Source: Actinophytocola xanthii
GTDB lineage: Bacteria > Actinomycetota > Actinomycetes > Mycobacteriales > Pseudonocardiaceae
Assembly: GCF_001921205.1 (NCBI RefSeq)
Contig: NZ_MSIE01000032.1
Location: forward strand, 58,227 to 122,226
Direction: 5' to 3'
DNA length: 64,000 nucleotides
Shown one piece after another: positions 11,379 through 21,728 of this stretch (within the stretch, counting starts at the first letter, position 1; every line of letters begins with the position of its first letter). Both the position numbers and the translations under genes were made by a program. The notes under the pieces are model-generated. The model ran no database searches. It saw only the letters and a program-made list of their open reading frames with translations, and was not told where the DNA came from.

Positions 11379-11413
11379 CCGCCCGGCCGCCCGACATCTC
11401 GTAGCCTGGAGGC

Positions 11414-12046
11414 GTGACACGAGTCGTCGTACTGGACTACGGATCGGGCAACCTGCGATCGGCCGAGCGGGCGCTGCGCCGCGTCGGCGCGGAGGTCGAG
11501 GTCACCGCCGACCACCGGGCGGCACTCGAGTGCGACGGCCTCGTGGTGCCCGGGGTCGGCGCGTTCGCCGCGTGCATGGCGGGGCTGCGCTCGGTCCAGG
11601 GGGAGCGGGTCATCGGCCAGCGGCTGGCCGGTGGGCGTCCGGTGCTGGGCGTCTGCGTGGGCATGCAGATCCTGTTCGAGCGGGGCATCGAGCACGGTGT
11701 GGAGACCGACGGCTGCGGGCAGTGGCCGGGGACGGTCGACCGGCTCCAGGCGGAGATCGTGCCGCACATGGGATGGAACACGGTGCGCGCGCCGGCCGGG
11801 TCGGTGCTGTTCGACGGGCTGGGCGCGGACGCCCGGTTCTACTTCGTCCACTCCTACGCCGCGCAGTCCTGGGAGCTCGCCGCCCAGCCGCCGCTGCCCG
11901 AGCCCCTCGTCACCTGGGCCGAGCACGGCGGCGACTTCGTGGCCGCGGCCGAGAACGGCGCGCTGGCGGCCACCCAGTTCCACCCGGAGAAGTCCGGCGA
12001 CGCCGGCGCCCACCTCCTGACGAACTGGGTCAAGAGCCTCACCTGA
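11414..12046 (+). CDS. hisH: Imidazole glycerol phosphate synthase, glutaminase subunit
   Basis: Class I glutamine amidotransferase that hydrolyses glutamine and channels ammonia to HisF. The 210 residues include the nucleophile elbow [10 protein letters not shown] with the catalytic cysteine, the oxyanion region VPGVGAF, and the His-Glu pair in [17 protein letters not shown] (11402-11407) ends 6 bases before GTG 11414, so the gene restarts the his operon from its own leaderless promoter. Its partner HisF is 2.7 kb downstream, beyond an inverted three-gene insert. Confidence 0.97.
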   Translation: MTRVVVLDYGSGNLRSAERALRRVGAEVEVTADHRAALECDGLVVPGVGAFAACMAGLRSVQGERVIGQRLAGGRPVLGVCVGMQILFERGIEHGVETDGCGQWPGTVDRLQAEIVPHMGWNTVRAPAGSVLFDGLGADARFYFVHSYAAQSWELAAQPPLPEPLVTWAEHGGDFVAAAENGALAATQFHPEKSGDAGAHLLTNWVKSLT

Positions 12047-12088
12047 CCGCTGGCGGTCGGCGCGGCGGCCGGTCGATACGCTGCCACC

Positions 12089-12829
12089 GTGACCTTCACG
12101 CTTCTCCCCGCGGTCGACGTCCGCGACGGCAAGGCCGTACGCCTGCTCCAGGGCCGCTCCGGCACCGAGACCGGGTACGGCGACCCGTGGGACGCTGCGT
12201 TGGCCTGGCAGCGGGACGGCGCGGAGTGGATCCACCTGGTCGACCTCGACGCGGCCTTCGGCACCGGGGACAACCGGGAGCGGCTCGCGGAGATCGTCGG
12301 CCGGCTGGACGTGCGGGTCGAGCTGTCCGGCGGGATCCGCGACGACGACTCGCTGGCCGCGGCGCTGGCCACCGGCTGCGCCAGGGTCAACCTCGGCACC
12401 GCCGCGCTCGAGCACCCCGAGTGGTGCGCCAGGGTCGTCGGCGAGTTCGGCGAGCGGGTGGCCGTGGGCCTGGACGTGCGGATCGACGAGGCCGGGGAGC
12501 ACCGCCTGGCCGCCCGCGGGTGGACCAGCGACGGCGGCTCGCTCTGGGAGGTGCTGGAGCGGCTCGAGCGGGACGGCTGCTCGCGCTACGTCGTCACCGA
12601 CGTCACCAAGGACGGCACCCTCAGGGGGCCGAACCTGGAGCTGCTGCGGGAGGTCTGCGCCCGCTCGAAGGCACCCGTCGTCGCCTCCGGCGGGGTGTCC
12701 AGCCTGGACGACCTGACCGCGCTGGCCGAGCTCGCGCCGCTCGGTGTCGAGGGCACGATCATCGGCAAGGCCCTCTACGCCGGGGCGTTCACCCTGCCCG
12801 AGGCCCTCGCGCGGGTCAGCCGAGGCTGA
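12089..12829 (+). CDS. priA: Phosphoribosyl isomerase, HisA/TrpF-type
   Basis: A 246-residue (beta-alpha)8-barrel isomerase. It starts with [18 protein letters not shown], whose Asp is the catalytic base, has [12 protein letters not shown], and the second-half Asp in [16 protein letters not shown]. In actinobacteria this protein (PriA) usually serves both as HisA and as the tryptophan enzyme TrpF. The trp genes in this window include no trpF, which supports dual function here. TACGCT (12077-12082) ends 6 bases before GTG 12089. The 3' end overlaps the convergent PPOX-type gene by 14 bases. Confidence 0.93.
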   Translation: MTFTLLPAVDVRDGKAVRLLQGRSGTETGYGDPWDAALAWQRDGAEWIHLVDLDAAFGTGDNRERLAEIVGRLDVRVELSGGIRDDDSLAAALATGCARVNLGTAALEHPEWCARVVGEFGERVAVGLDVRIDEAGEHRLAARGWTSDGGSLWEVLERLERDGCSRYVVTDVTKDGTLRGPNLELLREVCARSKAPVVASGGVSSLDDLTALAELAPLGVEGTIIGKALYAGAFTLPEALARVSRG

Positions 12830-13196
12830 TCGCCAGGCACACCGTGCCGTCGGCGCCGCGGAACCGCTTGCTCGTGCCGATCACGACCCGGCCGCTGATC
12901 CCGTACTTGCGCTTGAGCACGCGTCGTCCGTGTTCGGTGCCCTCCGCGTCCAGGATCCGCGCGGTGCCCTTGACCGGCGTGCCCTTCGGCCGGCCCCGCA
13001 GGTCGCACTCGGCCACCTCGACGACCGGGTTGTTGCGGATCCGCTTGACCTTGCCGGCCGCGGTCTGCGTCCAGACGATGAGCTCGTCGCCGTCGCGGCC
13101 GACCCACACCGGGGTCGGCACCGGCGTCCCGTCCCGGCGGAACGTCGTGACCAGCAGGTAGCTGCTGCGGCTCAGGCGGTCGATCTCGGAGGTCAT
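12816..13196 (-). CDS. PPOX-class (F420/FMN split-barrel) oxidoreductase
   Basis: A 126-residue split-barrel flavin- or F420-binding protein. It has the family core [46 protein letters not shown] and [10 protein letters not shown]. The [11 protein letters not shown] block, found in F420-dependent mycobacterial members, suggests F420 rather than FMN, but this is not proven. ATG 13196 is preferred because TACCGT lies about 7 bases upstream. The reaction (for example biliverdin or quinone reduction) cannot be told from sequence. The gene is inserted in inverse orientation in the his region. Confidence 0.83.
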   Translation of the reverse strand: MTSEIDRLSRSSYLLVTTFRRDGTPVPTPVWVGRDGDELIVWTQTAAGKVKRIRNNPVVEVAECDLRGRPKGTPVKGTARILDAEGTEHGRRVLKRKYGISGRVVIGTSKRFRGADGTVCLAISLG

Positions 13197-13249
13197 GCGC
13201 CCGACGGTACCCACCGGCCGCTGTGAGGCCTCTCAGCGCGGTGCGCCGG

Positions 13250-13984
13250 TCAGGCGGTGCGGCGGCGCAACGTCGCCGCGCCGAGGACCAGGGCCGCCAC
13301 CACGCAGGCCGCGACGACCAGGAGGTTGCGCACCAGGGTCCCGTCCACCGCACTGGACCGGGTGACCTGGTCGAGCGCGTCGACCGCGTAGGACAGCGGC
13401 ATCAGGTGCGACAGCCACTCCAGGACCGGGGTCATCGACTCGCGCGGGGCGAACAGCCCGCAGAGCAGGATCTGGGGCATCACGACCGCCGGCATGAACT
13501 GGACGGCCTGGAACTCGGTGCGGGCGAAGGCGCTCGCGAGCAGGCCGAGCGCGGTGCCGAGCAGCGCGTCGAGCGCCGCGATCACCACGAGCAGCCAGAC
13601 CGACCCCTCGATCTCCAGGCCGAGCCAGGACAGCGAGATGCCGGTCGCGACCAGCACCTGGGCGACCGCCACCAGCCCGAACGCGATCGCGTAGCCGCCG
13701 AGCAGGTCGAGCTTGCCGATCGGCAGCGTCATCAGGCGTTCGAGCGTCGCCGTGGTGCGCTCGCGCAGCGTGGTGATCGAGGTGACGATGAACATGATCG
13801 CGAACGGGAAGACCGCGAGCAGGGCCGGCGCGGCCGCCCCGAAGGCCCGCTGGTCGTCGAACACGTACCGGAGCAGGACCAGCAGCAGCGACGGCAGCAG
13901 CACCATCATCGCCACCGTGCGGTGGTCGTGGCGCAGCTGGGTGAGGATCCGCCGCGAGGTCGCCAGCGTCAACGCCGCGCTCAT
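13250..13984 (-). CDS. ABC-2 type transporter permease
   Basis: A 244-residue integral membrane protein with six probable transmembrane helices, for example TVAMMVLLPSLLLVLLRYVF, ALLAVFPFAIMFIVTSITTL and LVRNLLVVAACVVAALVLGA. The conserved ABC-2 segment TTLRERTTATLERLMTLPI is the cytoplasmic coupling region. ATG 13984 overlaps the stop of the ATPase gene (ATGA), so the two form one exporter. Similar DrrAB/NodJ-like pairs export drugs or lipids; no substrate is evident. Confidence 0.9.
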   Translation of the reverse strand: MSAALTLATSRRILTQLRHDHRTVAMMVLLPSLLLVLLRYVFDDQRAFGAAAPALLAVFPFAIMFIVTSITTLRERTTATLERLMTLPIGKLDLLGGYAIAFGLVAVAQVLVATGISLSWLGLEIEGSVWLLVVIAALDALLGTALGLLASAFARTEFQAVQFMPAVVMPQILLCGLFAPRESMTPVLEWLSHLMPLSYAVDALDQVTRSSAVDGTLVRNLLVVAACVVAALVLGAATLRRRTA

Positions 13985-14703
13985 GAGGTGACCTGCCGTT
14001 CGCGGACGAGGGTGAGGAAGGCCTGTTCGAGGTCGTCGGTGGCGGTTCTCGTGCGGAGGGCGGCCGGGGTGTCGTCGGCGAGGATGTGGCCGTCGCGCAT
14101 CAGCAGCAGGCGGTCGCAGCGGGCGGCCTCGTCCATCACGTGGCTGGAGACGACGAGGGTGGCCCCCCGCTCGACCAGGCGGTGGAACATCGCCCACAGC
14201 TCGTCGCGCAGCAGCGGGTCCAGCCCGACCGTTGGCTCGTCGAGCACGAGCAGCTCCGGGGCGCCGAGCAGGGCGACGGCCAGGCTGGCGCGGTTGAGCT
14301 GGCCGCCGGAGAGCCGGCCGACCAGGTGGTCGGCGTGGCTGCCGAGCCCGACCTCCTCGATCACCCGGTTCACGTCCTCCCGCGGGGCGCGCAGGATCGC
14401 GGCGAAGTACCGCAGGCTCTCGCGCACGGTGAGGTCCGCGTACACCGCCGGGTTCTGGGTGGCGTAGCCGATCCGCCCGCGCAGAACCGGGCTGCCGGCG
14501 GGCTCGCCGAGCACCGTGACCCGGCCGCCGGCCACGACCTGCACGCCGACGATCGAGCGCATGAGCGTGGTCTTGCCACAGCCGGACGGGCCGACCAGCC
14601 CGGTGACCGACCCGCGCGGGACGGCGAGGTCCACCCCGTGCAACACCTCGCGGGCCCCGCGCCGCACGCGCAGCCCCTCGACGACGACGGCGTCACTGGT
14701 CAT
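13981..14703 (-). CDS. ABC transporter ATPase of the ABC-2 exporter
   Basis: A 240-residue nucleotide-binding subunit with Walker [11 protein letters not shown]-loop [13 protein letters not shown], signature [13 protein letters not shown], Walker [13 protein letters not shown] and switch histidine in [13 protein letters not shown]. It energises the downstream permease, probably for export of a drug-like or lipid molecule. On the minus strand TAGAAA lies about 10 bases before the ATG. The operon is divergent from hisF, with 79 bases between them. The SxHVMDEAxRC ending matches ABC-2 multidrug exporters. Confidence 0.92.
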   Translation of the reverse strand: MTSDAVVVEGLRVRRGAREVLHGVDLAVPRGSVTGLVGPSGCGKTTLMRSIVGVQVVAGGRVTVLGEPAGSPVLRGRIGYATQNPAVYADLTVRESLRYFAAILRAPREDVNRVIEEVGLGSHADHLVGRLSGGQLNRASLAVALLGAPELLVLDEPTVGLDPLLRDELWAMFHRLVERGATLVVSSHVMDEAARCDRLLLMRDGHILADDTPAALRTRTATDDLEQAFLTLVRERQVTS

Positions 14704-14782
14704 GGCCTAATTTCTACGCTTGTTGAGTTTCTCCGTCAAGCGGTCGCCGGACCTGGGGTGGGGCGGCAGTATCCTCCGGCGC

Positions 14783-15544
14783 ATGTCGGTCGCGGTGCGT
14801 GTCATCCCCTGCCTGGACGTCGACGCAGGGCGGGTGGTGAAGGGTGTCAACTTCACCGACCTCGTGGACGCGGGCGACCCGGTCGAGCTGGCCGCGGCCT
14901 ACGACGCCGAGGGGGCCGACGAGCTGACCTTCCTGGACGTCACCGCGTCCTCGCACGCCCGGGAGACGACCTTCGAGGTGGTGCGCCGGACCGCGGAGCA
15001 GGTGTTCATCCCGCTGACGGTCGGCGGCGGCGTCCGCGCGGCCTCCGATGTGGACCGTCTGCTGCGGGCCGGGGCGGACAAGGTCTCGATCAACACCGCG
15101 GCGATCCTGCGCCCGGAGCTGCTCGAGGAGTGCTCGCGGCGGTTCGGTGCGCAGTGCGTCGTGCTCTCGGTGGACGCCCGGCGCGCGCCCGGCACGCCGT
15201 CCGGGTTCGAGGTCACCACCCACGGCGGGCGGAAGGGCACGGGCATCGACGCCGTCGAGTGGGCCGCCCGCGGCCAGGAGCTGGGTGTCGGCGAGATCCT
15301 GCTGAACTCGATGGACGCCGACGGCACGAAGGCCGGGTTCGACCTCGAGCTGATCAGGCTGGTGCGGGCCGCCGTGGACGTGCCGCTGGTGGCCAGCGGG
15401 GGAGCGGGCGCGCCGGAGCACTTCCCGCCCGCGGTGGCCGCCGGCGCGGACGCGGTGCTCGCCGCGAGTGTGTTCCACTTCGGACAGCTGCGGATCGGCG
15501 AGGTCAAGGACGCCCTGCGGCAGCGAGGAGTCGAGGTCCGATGA
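14783..15544 (+). CDS. hisF: Imidazole glycerol phosphate synthase, cyclase subunit
   Basis: Uses ammonia from HisH to convert PRFAR to imidazole glycerol phosphate and AICAR. The 253-residue barrel begins [20 protein letters not shown], whose Asp is catalytic, with [17 protein letters not shown] and the second phosphate site [19 protein letters not shown] (14770-14775) ends 7 bases before ATG 14783, so it is probably leaderless. Its stop overlaps the hisI start (ATGA). Confidence 0.97.
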   Translation: MSVAVRVIPCLDVDAGRVVKGVNFTDLVDAGDPVELAAAYDAEGADELTFLDVTASSHARETTFEVVRRTAEQVFIPLTVGGGVRAASDVDRLLRAGADKVSINTAAILRPELLEECSRRFGAQCVVLSVDARRAPGTPSGFEVTTHGGRKGTGIDAVEWAARGQELGVGEILLNSMDADGTKAGFDLELIRLVRAAVDVPLVASGGAGAPEHFPPAVAAGADAVLAASVFHFGQLRIGEVKDALRQRGVEVR

Positions 15545-15882
15545 CCACTTTGGACCCGAAGATCGCGGACCGGCTCAAGCGCAACGCCGACGGACTGGTC
15601 TGCGCGGTCGCCCAGCGGCGCGGCACCGGCGAGGTGCTGATGGTCGCCTGGATGGACGACGAGGCGCTGCACCGGACCCTCACCACCCGCGAGGCCACCT
15701 ACTACTCGCGCAGCCGCGGGCGGCTCTGGGTCAAGGGCGAGACCTCCGGGCACACCCAGTACGTGCACGAGGTCCGGTTGGACTGCGACGGCGACACCGT
15801 GCTGCTCGTCGTCGACCAGGAGGGTGCCGCATGTCACACGGGGGCGGCGACCTGCTTCGACCGCGACGTCCTGCTCACCTGA
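15541..15882 (+). CDS. hisI: Phosphoribosyl-AMP cyclohydrolase
   Basis: Third step of histidine synthesis, opening the adenine ring of PR-AMP in a zinc- and magnesium-dependent reaction. The 113-residue monofunctional enzyme has [37 protein letters not shown]. The metal ligands include Asp and Cys in [11 protein letters not shown] and CHTGAATCF. It ends the his genes here; hisG and hisE are not in the window. The last 8 bases overlap the 3' end of the convergent TetR gene. Confidence 0.97.
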   Translation: MTTLDPKIADRLKRNADGLVCAVAQRRGTGEVLMVAWMDDEALHRTLTTREATYYSRSRGRLWVKGETSGHTQYVHEVRLDCDGDTVLLVVDQEGAACHTGAATCFDRDVLLT

Positions 15883-16507
15883 CCGTGCCGGTGATGTAGC
15901 GCTGCAGCGTCGGCGCGACCGCGACCACCACCGTGTCGATGTCGGCGGAGGCGAACGGCTCGAACCGCACGACGTAGCGGACCATGCCCATCCCGACCAG
16001 CTGCGAGGCGACCAGCGTCGCCCGGAAGTCCAGGTCGTCGTCGACCAGCGGGGACAGCACCCGCTCGACGATGTTCTTGACCAGGAAGTCCCGCAGCGTG
16101 TTCGCGGCCAGCTCGTGGCTGGTGATGCTGCGCATGAGGGCGGCGAACACGCCGCCGCCGGTGGTGTCCCAGACGGTGAGGAAGGTGCGGACGATCCGCT
16201 GGCCGAGGTCGGTCACGTCCCCGGCGAGCAGCCGCTCGACCACGTCCTGCGGGTTGAACGGGAGCTTGAGCACGGCCTCGGCGAACAGTCCCTCCTTGCC
16301 GCCGAACCAGTGGTTGACCATGGCCGCGTCGACCTCGGCCCGCGCGGCGATGGCCCGGACCGTGGCGCCGTCGTAGCCCTGCTCGATGAACACGGCCCGA
16401 GCCGCGTCGACCAGCGCGGCCCGGGTGTCCGTCCCACCCGGACGCCGTCCTCGGCGCCGGGGGGCGTCCTGCCTCGCACCCTTGCTCACCCCTTCATCAT
16501 GCGGCAT
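15875..16507 (-). CDS. TetR-family transcriptional regulator
   Basis: A 210-residue regulator. The N-terminal helix-turn-helix [20 protein letters not shown]...[30 protein letters not shown] is the standard TetR DNA-binding domain. The C-terminal ligand domain matches the TetR_C family seen with HWFGGK proteins. ATG 16507 is used, with GGGGA a few bases upstream; GTG 16489 is an alternative. It lies between the his and trp segments and converges with hisI, so a link to either pathway is not implied. No target operator was identified. Confidence 0.88.
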   Translation of the reverse strand: MPHDEGVSKGARQDAPRRRGRRPGGTDTRAALVDAARAVFIEQGYDGATVRAIAARAEVDAAMVNHWFGGKEGLFAEAVLKLPFNPQDVVERLLAGDVTDLGQRIVRTFLTVWDTTGGGVFAALMRSITSHELAANTLRDFLVKNIVERVLSPLVDDDLDFRATLVASQLVGMGMVRYVVRFEPFASADIDTVVVAVAPTLQRYITGTVR

Positions 16508-16601
16508 CGGCGTCCCCGGCCGCCGGGCGGTGGATCTTCCTCGGCGCGCCCGCCGGCGGGGGACTCGCGGGATGGCCGCGGTGGCACGGGACAATGGGCG
16601 C

Positions 16602-18149
16602 ATGGTCAGTGTCATGGGGTCCGAGGGCGTCCGGCGCGGGCTGGGGGAGGTGGGGCCGACCCGTGAGGAGTTCCACCGGCTGGCCGCGGACCACCGGGTC
16701 ATCCCCGTCGTACGCCGGCTGCTCGCCGACGGGGAGACGCCGGTCGGGGTCTACCGCAAGCTCGCCCAGGGCCGGCCGAACACGTTTCTGCTCGAGTCGG
16801 CCGAGAACGGGCGCTCCTGGTCGCGCTGGTCGTTCGTCGGGGTGCACAGCACGGCCGTGCTCACCGAGCGCGACGGGCGCGCGCACTGGGCGGGCACGCG
16901 GCCGGTCGGGCTCCCCGAGACCGGCGACCCGCTCGCGGCGCTGCGCGAGACCGTCGAGATCCTCCGCACCGAGCAGCTGCCCGGCCTCCCGCCGCTGACC
17001 GGGGGCATGGTCGGCTACATCGGCTACGACGCGGTCCGCCGTCTCGAGCGCCTCCCCGAGTTGACCGAGGACGACCTGGAGCTGCCCGAGCTGGCCATGC
17101 TGCTCGCCACCGACCTCGCCGCGCTCGACCACCACGAGGGCACCGTCACCCTCATCTCGAACGCGGTGAACTGGGACGACAGCCCCGAACGGGTCGACGC
17201 CGCCTACGACGCCGCGATCGAGCGGCTGGACCGGATGACCGAGCGGCTCACCCGGCCCACCCCGCCCACGGTCGCCGTGTTCGACCGCCCCCGGCCGGAC
17301 TACCTGCGCCGGCGCGACCAGGCCGACTACACCGCGGCGGTGCGCGCGGCGAAGGAGGCCATCCGTGCCGGGGAGTGCTTCCAGGTCGTCCTCTCCCAGC
17401 GGTTCGAGATCGCCACCGACGCCGACCCGCTCGACGTCTACCGCGTCCTGCGCGCGACGAACCCCAGCCCGTACATGTACCTGCTGCGCCTCGACGGGTT
17501 CGACATCGTCGGCTCGAGCCCGGAGGCGCTGGTCACCGTCCGCGACGGCGTGGCCACGACTCACCCGATCGCGGGAACCCGGTGGCGGGGCATGGACCCG
17601 GAGGAGGACGCCATCCTCGAGAAGGACATGCTCCACGACGACAAGGAGCGTGCCGAGCACGTCATGCTGGTCGATCTCGGCCGCAACGACCTGGGTCGGG
17701 TCTGCCGGCCGGGCAGCGTGCACGTCGTCGACTTCTTCCGGGTCGAGCGCTACAGCCACGTGATGCACATCGTGTCAACGGTCACCGGGGCGCTCGACGA
17801 CGGGCGGACGGCCTTCGACGCGGTCGCGGCCTGCTTCCCGGCGGGCACGCTGTCCGGAGCGCCCAAGCCCAGGGCGATGGAGCTCATCGAGGAGCTCGAA
17901 CCGACCAGGCGCGGCCTCTACGGGGGCGTGGTCGGCTACCTCGACTTCGCCGGCAACGCGGACACCGCGATCGCCATCCGGACCGCCCTGATCCGCGCCG
18001 GGACCGCCTACGTCCAGGCCGGGGCGGGGATCGTGGCCGACTCCGACCCGGTCGCGGAGGACACCGAGTGCGTGAACAAGGCCAGCGCCGTACTGGTCGC
18101 GATCGCCACCGCGCAGACCATGCGCGCGGCCGGCCAGTCCGATGACTGA
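16602..18149 (+). CDS. trpE: Anthranilate synthase component I
   Basis: Converts chorismate and ammonia (or glutamine through TrpG) to anthranilate, the first step of tryptophan synthesis. The 515 residues contain the tryptophan-feedback segment LLESAENG near the N-terminus and the chorismate-binding core: [57 protein letters not shown] and [18 protein letters not shown] (16590-16595) ends 6 bases before ATG 16602, so the mRNA appears leaderless and has no room for a classical attenuator. Neither trpG nor trpD is adjacent. Its end overlaps the next gene by 8 bases. Confidence 0.97.
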   Translation: MVSVMGSEGVRRGLGEVGPTREEFHRLAADHRVIPVVRRLLADGETPVGVYRKLAQGRPNTFLLESAENGRSWSRWSFVGVHSTAVLTERDGRAHWAGTRPVGLPETGDPLAALRETVEILRTEQLPGLPPLTGGMVGYIGYDAVRRLERLPELTEDDLELPELAMLLATDLAALDHHEGTVTLISNAVNWDDSPERVDAAYDAAIERLDRMTERLTRPTPPTVAVFDRPRPDYLRRRDQADYTAAVRAAKEAIRAGECFQVVLSQRFEIATDADPLDVYRVLRATNPSPYMYLLRLDGFDIVGSSPEALVTVRDGVATTHPIAGTRWRGMDPEEDAILEKDMLHDDKERAEHVMLVDLGRNDLGRVCRPGSVHVVDFFRVERYSHVMHIVSTVTGALDDGRTAFDAVAACFPAGTLSGAPKPRAMELIEELEPTRRGLYGGVVGYLDFAGNADTAIAIRTALIRAGTAYVQAGAGIVADSDPVAEDTECVNKASAVLVAIATAQTMRAAGQSDD

Positions 18150-18621
18150 GCCCACCCCTCGACGTCCACTGTGGATGGTCGTGGTCCTGCTGCTCGGCGC
18201 CGCCGCCGCGCTGTGGGGCGCGACGCGACTGGACGGCGGTCCCGGCTCGGGCACCGGGCTCGCGCTCCTCGCCCTGGCCGGCGCCGGTGGCGTGGTCGCG
18301 GTCGGCGGCTGGGCGCGCCGGGTGGTCGGGGTGGTGGTCGTCCTCGCCGGCCTGCTCGCCGGCTGGCAGGCGCTGGGCTCGCCCGGCGCCGGGATCGGCC
18401 GGTGGACGGCGCTGCTGGGTGCCGTCCTGCTGGTCCTGGCCGGTGCGCTGGTGGTCCGGTGGGCCGGGGAGCTGCCCACGCTCGGGGCGCGCTACCGGGC
18501 GGTCGCGCCCGCCGGCGGCTCCGGCGACCCGGACAAGGACCTGTGGGACGGGCTGTCGCAGGGGCGGGACCCCACGGTGGGCGGGAGCGAGGACGAACGC
18601 CGGGGAGTGACCGACGGATGA
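18142..18621 (+). CDS. Trp-operon-associated membrane protein (TIGR02234 type)
   Basis: A 159-residue protein with four hydrophobic segments ([74 protein letters not shown]) and a soluble C-terminal tail containing [13 protein letters not shown]. The WDGLSxGxDPT ending and the position between trpE and trpC match the conserved actinobacterial family known as Trp_oprn_chp. Its function is unknown. Its start lies inside the trpE 3' end, so it is translated together with trpE. A 6-bp hairpin (GGACCC-6-GGGTCC, 18633-18650) follows the stop. Confidence 0.85.
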   Translation: MTEPTPRRPLWMVVVLLLGAAAALWGATRLDGGPGSGTGLALLALAGAGGVVAVGGWARRVVGVVVVLAGLLAGWQALGSPGAGIGRWTALLGAVLLVLAGALVVRWAGELPTLGARYRAVAPAGGSGDPDKDLWDGLSQGRDPTVGGSEDERRGVTDG

Positions 18622-18814
18622 ACACCGAGCACGGACCCGGTACGGGGTCCTCGCCCGGTGCGGGGTTAGCATCCCTGTGGCGGGAAGGGGCAAGGCTGGT
18701 GACTGGTAGCACCTGCGACACATCGGAAGTGGCGCTCGCGCCTCGACCGACCGACGCCGGCGAGTCGGACCTGGGAGTCCGTCAGCCTCACGACCGAGCC
18801 AGCGAGGACCTGTC
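18618..18814 (+). other. Leader region before trpC, with an uncertain 66-codon frame
   Basis: An ATG at 18618 overlaps the preceding stop, and its frame ends at the TGA that overlaps the trpC GTG, so a 66-residue protein is formally possible. I think it is not coding: codon third positions are much less GC-rich than in neighbours and it uses TTA. The stretch holds a hairpin at 18633-18650, a -10 candidate TAGCAT (18667-18672), GGTG-8-CACC soon after, and CGGAC-6-GTCCG near 18770. A separate promoter and structured leader of about 135 bases for trpCBA is the simpler reading. No known riboswitch was recognised. Confidence 0.35.
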
Positions 18815-19620
18815 GTGAGCGTGCTCGAGTCGATCATCGAGGGTGTGCGGGCGGACCTCGCCAAGCGGGAGGCGGCGCTCCCGTTCGACGTGGTGAAGGA
18901 GCGGGCCGTGAAGGCGACGCCGCCCAGGGACGCGATGGCCGCGCTGCGCGGCTCCGGCATCGGGGTGATCGCCGAGGTGAAGCGGCGCAGCCCCTCCAAG
19001 GGTGACCTGGCGGCGATCAGCGACCCGGCCGCGCTGGCCAAGGACTACGCCGACGCCGGCGCACGGGTGATCAGCGTGCTCACCGAGGAGCGGCGCTTCG
19101 GCGGCTCGCTCGCCGACTTCGACGCGGTCCGCGCGGCGGTCGACGTTCCGTTGCTCCGCAAGGACTTCGTGGTCAGCCCGTACCAGGTGCACGAGGCCCG
19201 GATGCACGGCGCCGACCTGGTGCTGCTGATCGTGGCCGCGCTGGAGCAGAACGCGTTGGTCTCGCTGCTCGACCGGGTCGAGTCCCTCGGCATGACCGCG
19301 CTGGTCGAGGTGCACACCGCCGAGGAGGCCGACCGCGCGCTGGAGGCCGGCGCGACCGTGATCGGCATCAACGCCCGCGACCTGCACACCCTCGAGGTGG
19401 ACCGCGAGGTCTTCGGCCGGCTCGCGCCCGGGCTGCCGTTCGAGGTCATCAAGATCGCGGAATCGGGCATCCGCGGCCCCGGCGACCTGATGACCCACGC
19501 CGGGGCCGGCGCCGACGCCGTGCTGGTCGGCGAGAGCCTGGTGGCGAGCCCGGACCCCAAGGCGGCGGTGGTCCAGCTGGTCACGGCCGGCTCACACCCC
19601 GCCTGCCCGAGGCCGAGCCG

Positions 19621-19624
<4 letters not shown>
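18815..19624 (+). CDS. trpC: Indole-3-glycerol phosphate synthase
   Basis: Closes the indole ring from CdRP. The 269-residue barrel carries [15 protein letters not shown] with the catalytic lysine, [30 protein letters not shown] and [10 protein letters not shown]. It is a monofunctional TrpC; PRA isomerase is probably supplied by PriA. GTG 18815 has GCGAGGAC as ribosome binding site about 7 bases upstream. The last 16 residues ([10 protein letters not shown]) extend past the usual end. The stop overlaps the trpB GTG. Confidence 0.97.
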
Positions 19625-20891
<1,267 letters not shown>

Positions 20892-20892
<1 letters not shown>

Positions 20893-21680
20893 TGGGACGC
20901 CTCGACCCGGTGTTCGCCCACACCCGTGAGCAGGGGCGGGCGGCGCTGATCGGCTACCTGCCGGCCGGGTACCCGACCGTCGACGGCTCCGCCGAGCTGC
21001 TGACCACCATGATCGACTCCGGTTGCGACATCGTCGAGGTGGGCGTGCCCTACTCCGACCCGGTGATGGACGGGCCGACCATCCAGGCCGCCGCCGACCG
21101 GGCGCTGCGCGGCGGGTTCCGGCTCCGGGACCTGTTCACGGTGGTGGAGCGGGTGGCCGCGGCCGGCGGACACGCCGTCGTGATGACCTACTGGAACCCC
21201 GTGCACCGGTACGGCGTCGACCGGTTCGCCCGCGACCTGGCCGCCGCCGGGGGCCTCGGGCTGATCACGCCGGACCTGATCCCGGACCAGGGCGCCGACT
21301 GGCTGGCCGCCGCGGAGGAGCACGACCTGGACCGGATCTTCCTGGTCGCGCCGTCCTCCTCGCCGGAGCGGCTCGCGCTGACCACGGCCGCGACGACGGG
21401 TTTCCTGTACGCGACGGCGGTCATGGGCGTGACCGGTGCGCGGGACCAGGTGGGCAGCTCGGCGGAGGGCCTGGTGGCCCGGGCGCGTGAGCACACCGAC
21501 CTGCCGATCGCCGTGGGCCTCGGCGTGCGTTCGGGGGAGCAGGCGGCGGAGGTCGCCGGCTTCGCCGACGGCGTCGTGGTCGGGTCGGCGTTCGTCTCGC
21601 GGGCGGAGGACGTGACCGCGGTCCGCGCCCTCGCCGAGGAGCTCGCCGAGGGGGTCCGGGCGCCCGCGCCCGCGCGCTGA
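20892..21680 (+). CDS. trpA: Tryptophan synthase alpha chain
   Basis: Cleaves indole-3-glycerol phosphate to indole and glyceraldehyde 3-phosphate. The 262-residue barrel has the catalytic Asp in VGVPYSDPVMDGPTIQ, the region MTYWNPVHRYG, and the phosphate-binding VGLGVRSGEQA. ATG 20892 shares one base with the trpB stop. It completes trpCBA; the catalytic Glu expected near residue 48 lies in GCDIVEVGVPYSD. Confidence 0.97.
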
Positions 21681-21728
21681 GGCGGGGTCGGACACCGGAC
21701 GTAAGTGAGAGCCGTTACCGTGGGCGCC

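Noticed and set aside
14704..14782. Operator dyad CTTG...CAAG between the ABC-2 ATPase gene and hisF
   Set aside because: Only four bases pair across a long spacer, which is not above chance in this sequence.
18690..18730. T-box-like sequence before trpC (TGGTAGCACCTGCGA)
   Set aside because: Only loosely like the T-box core, with no recognisable specifier stem or antiterminator; a covariance-model search would be needed.
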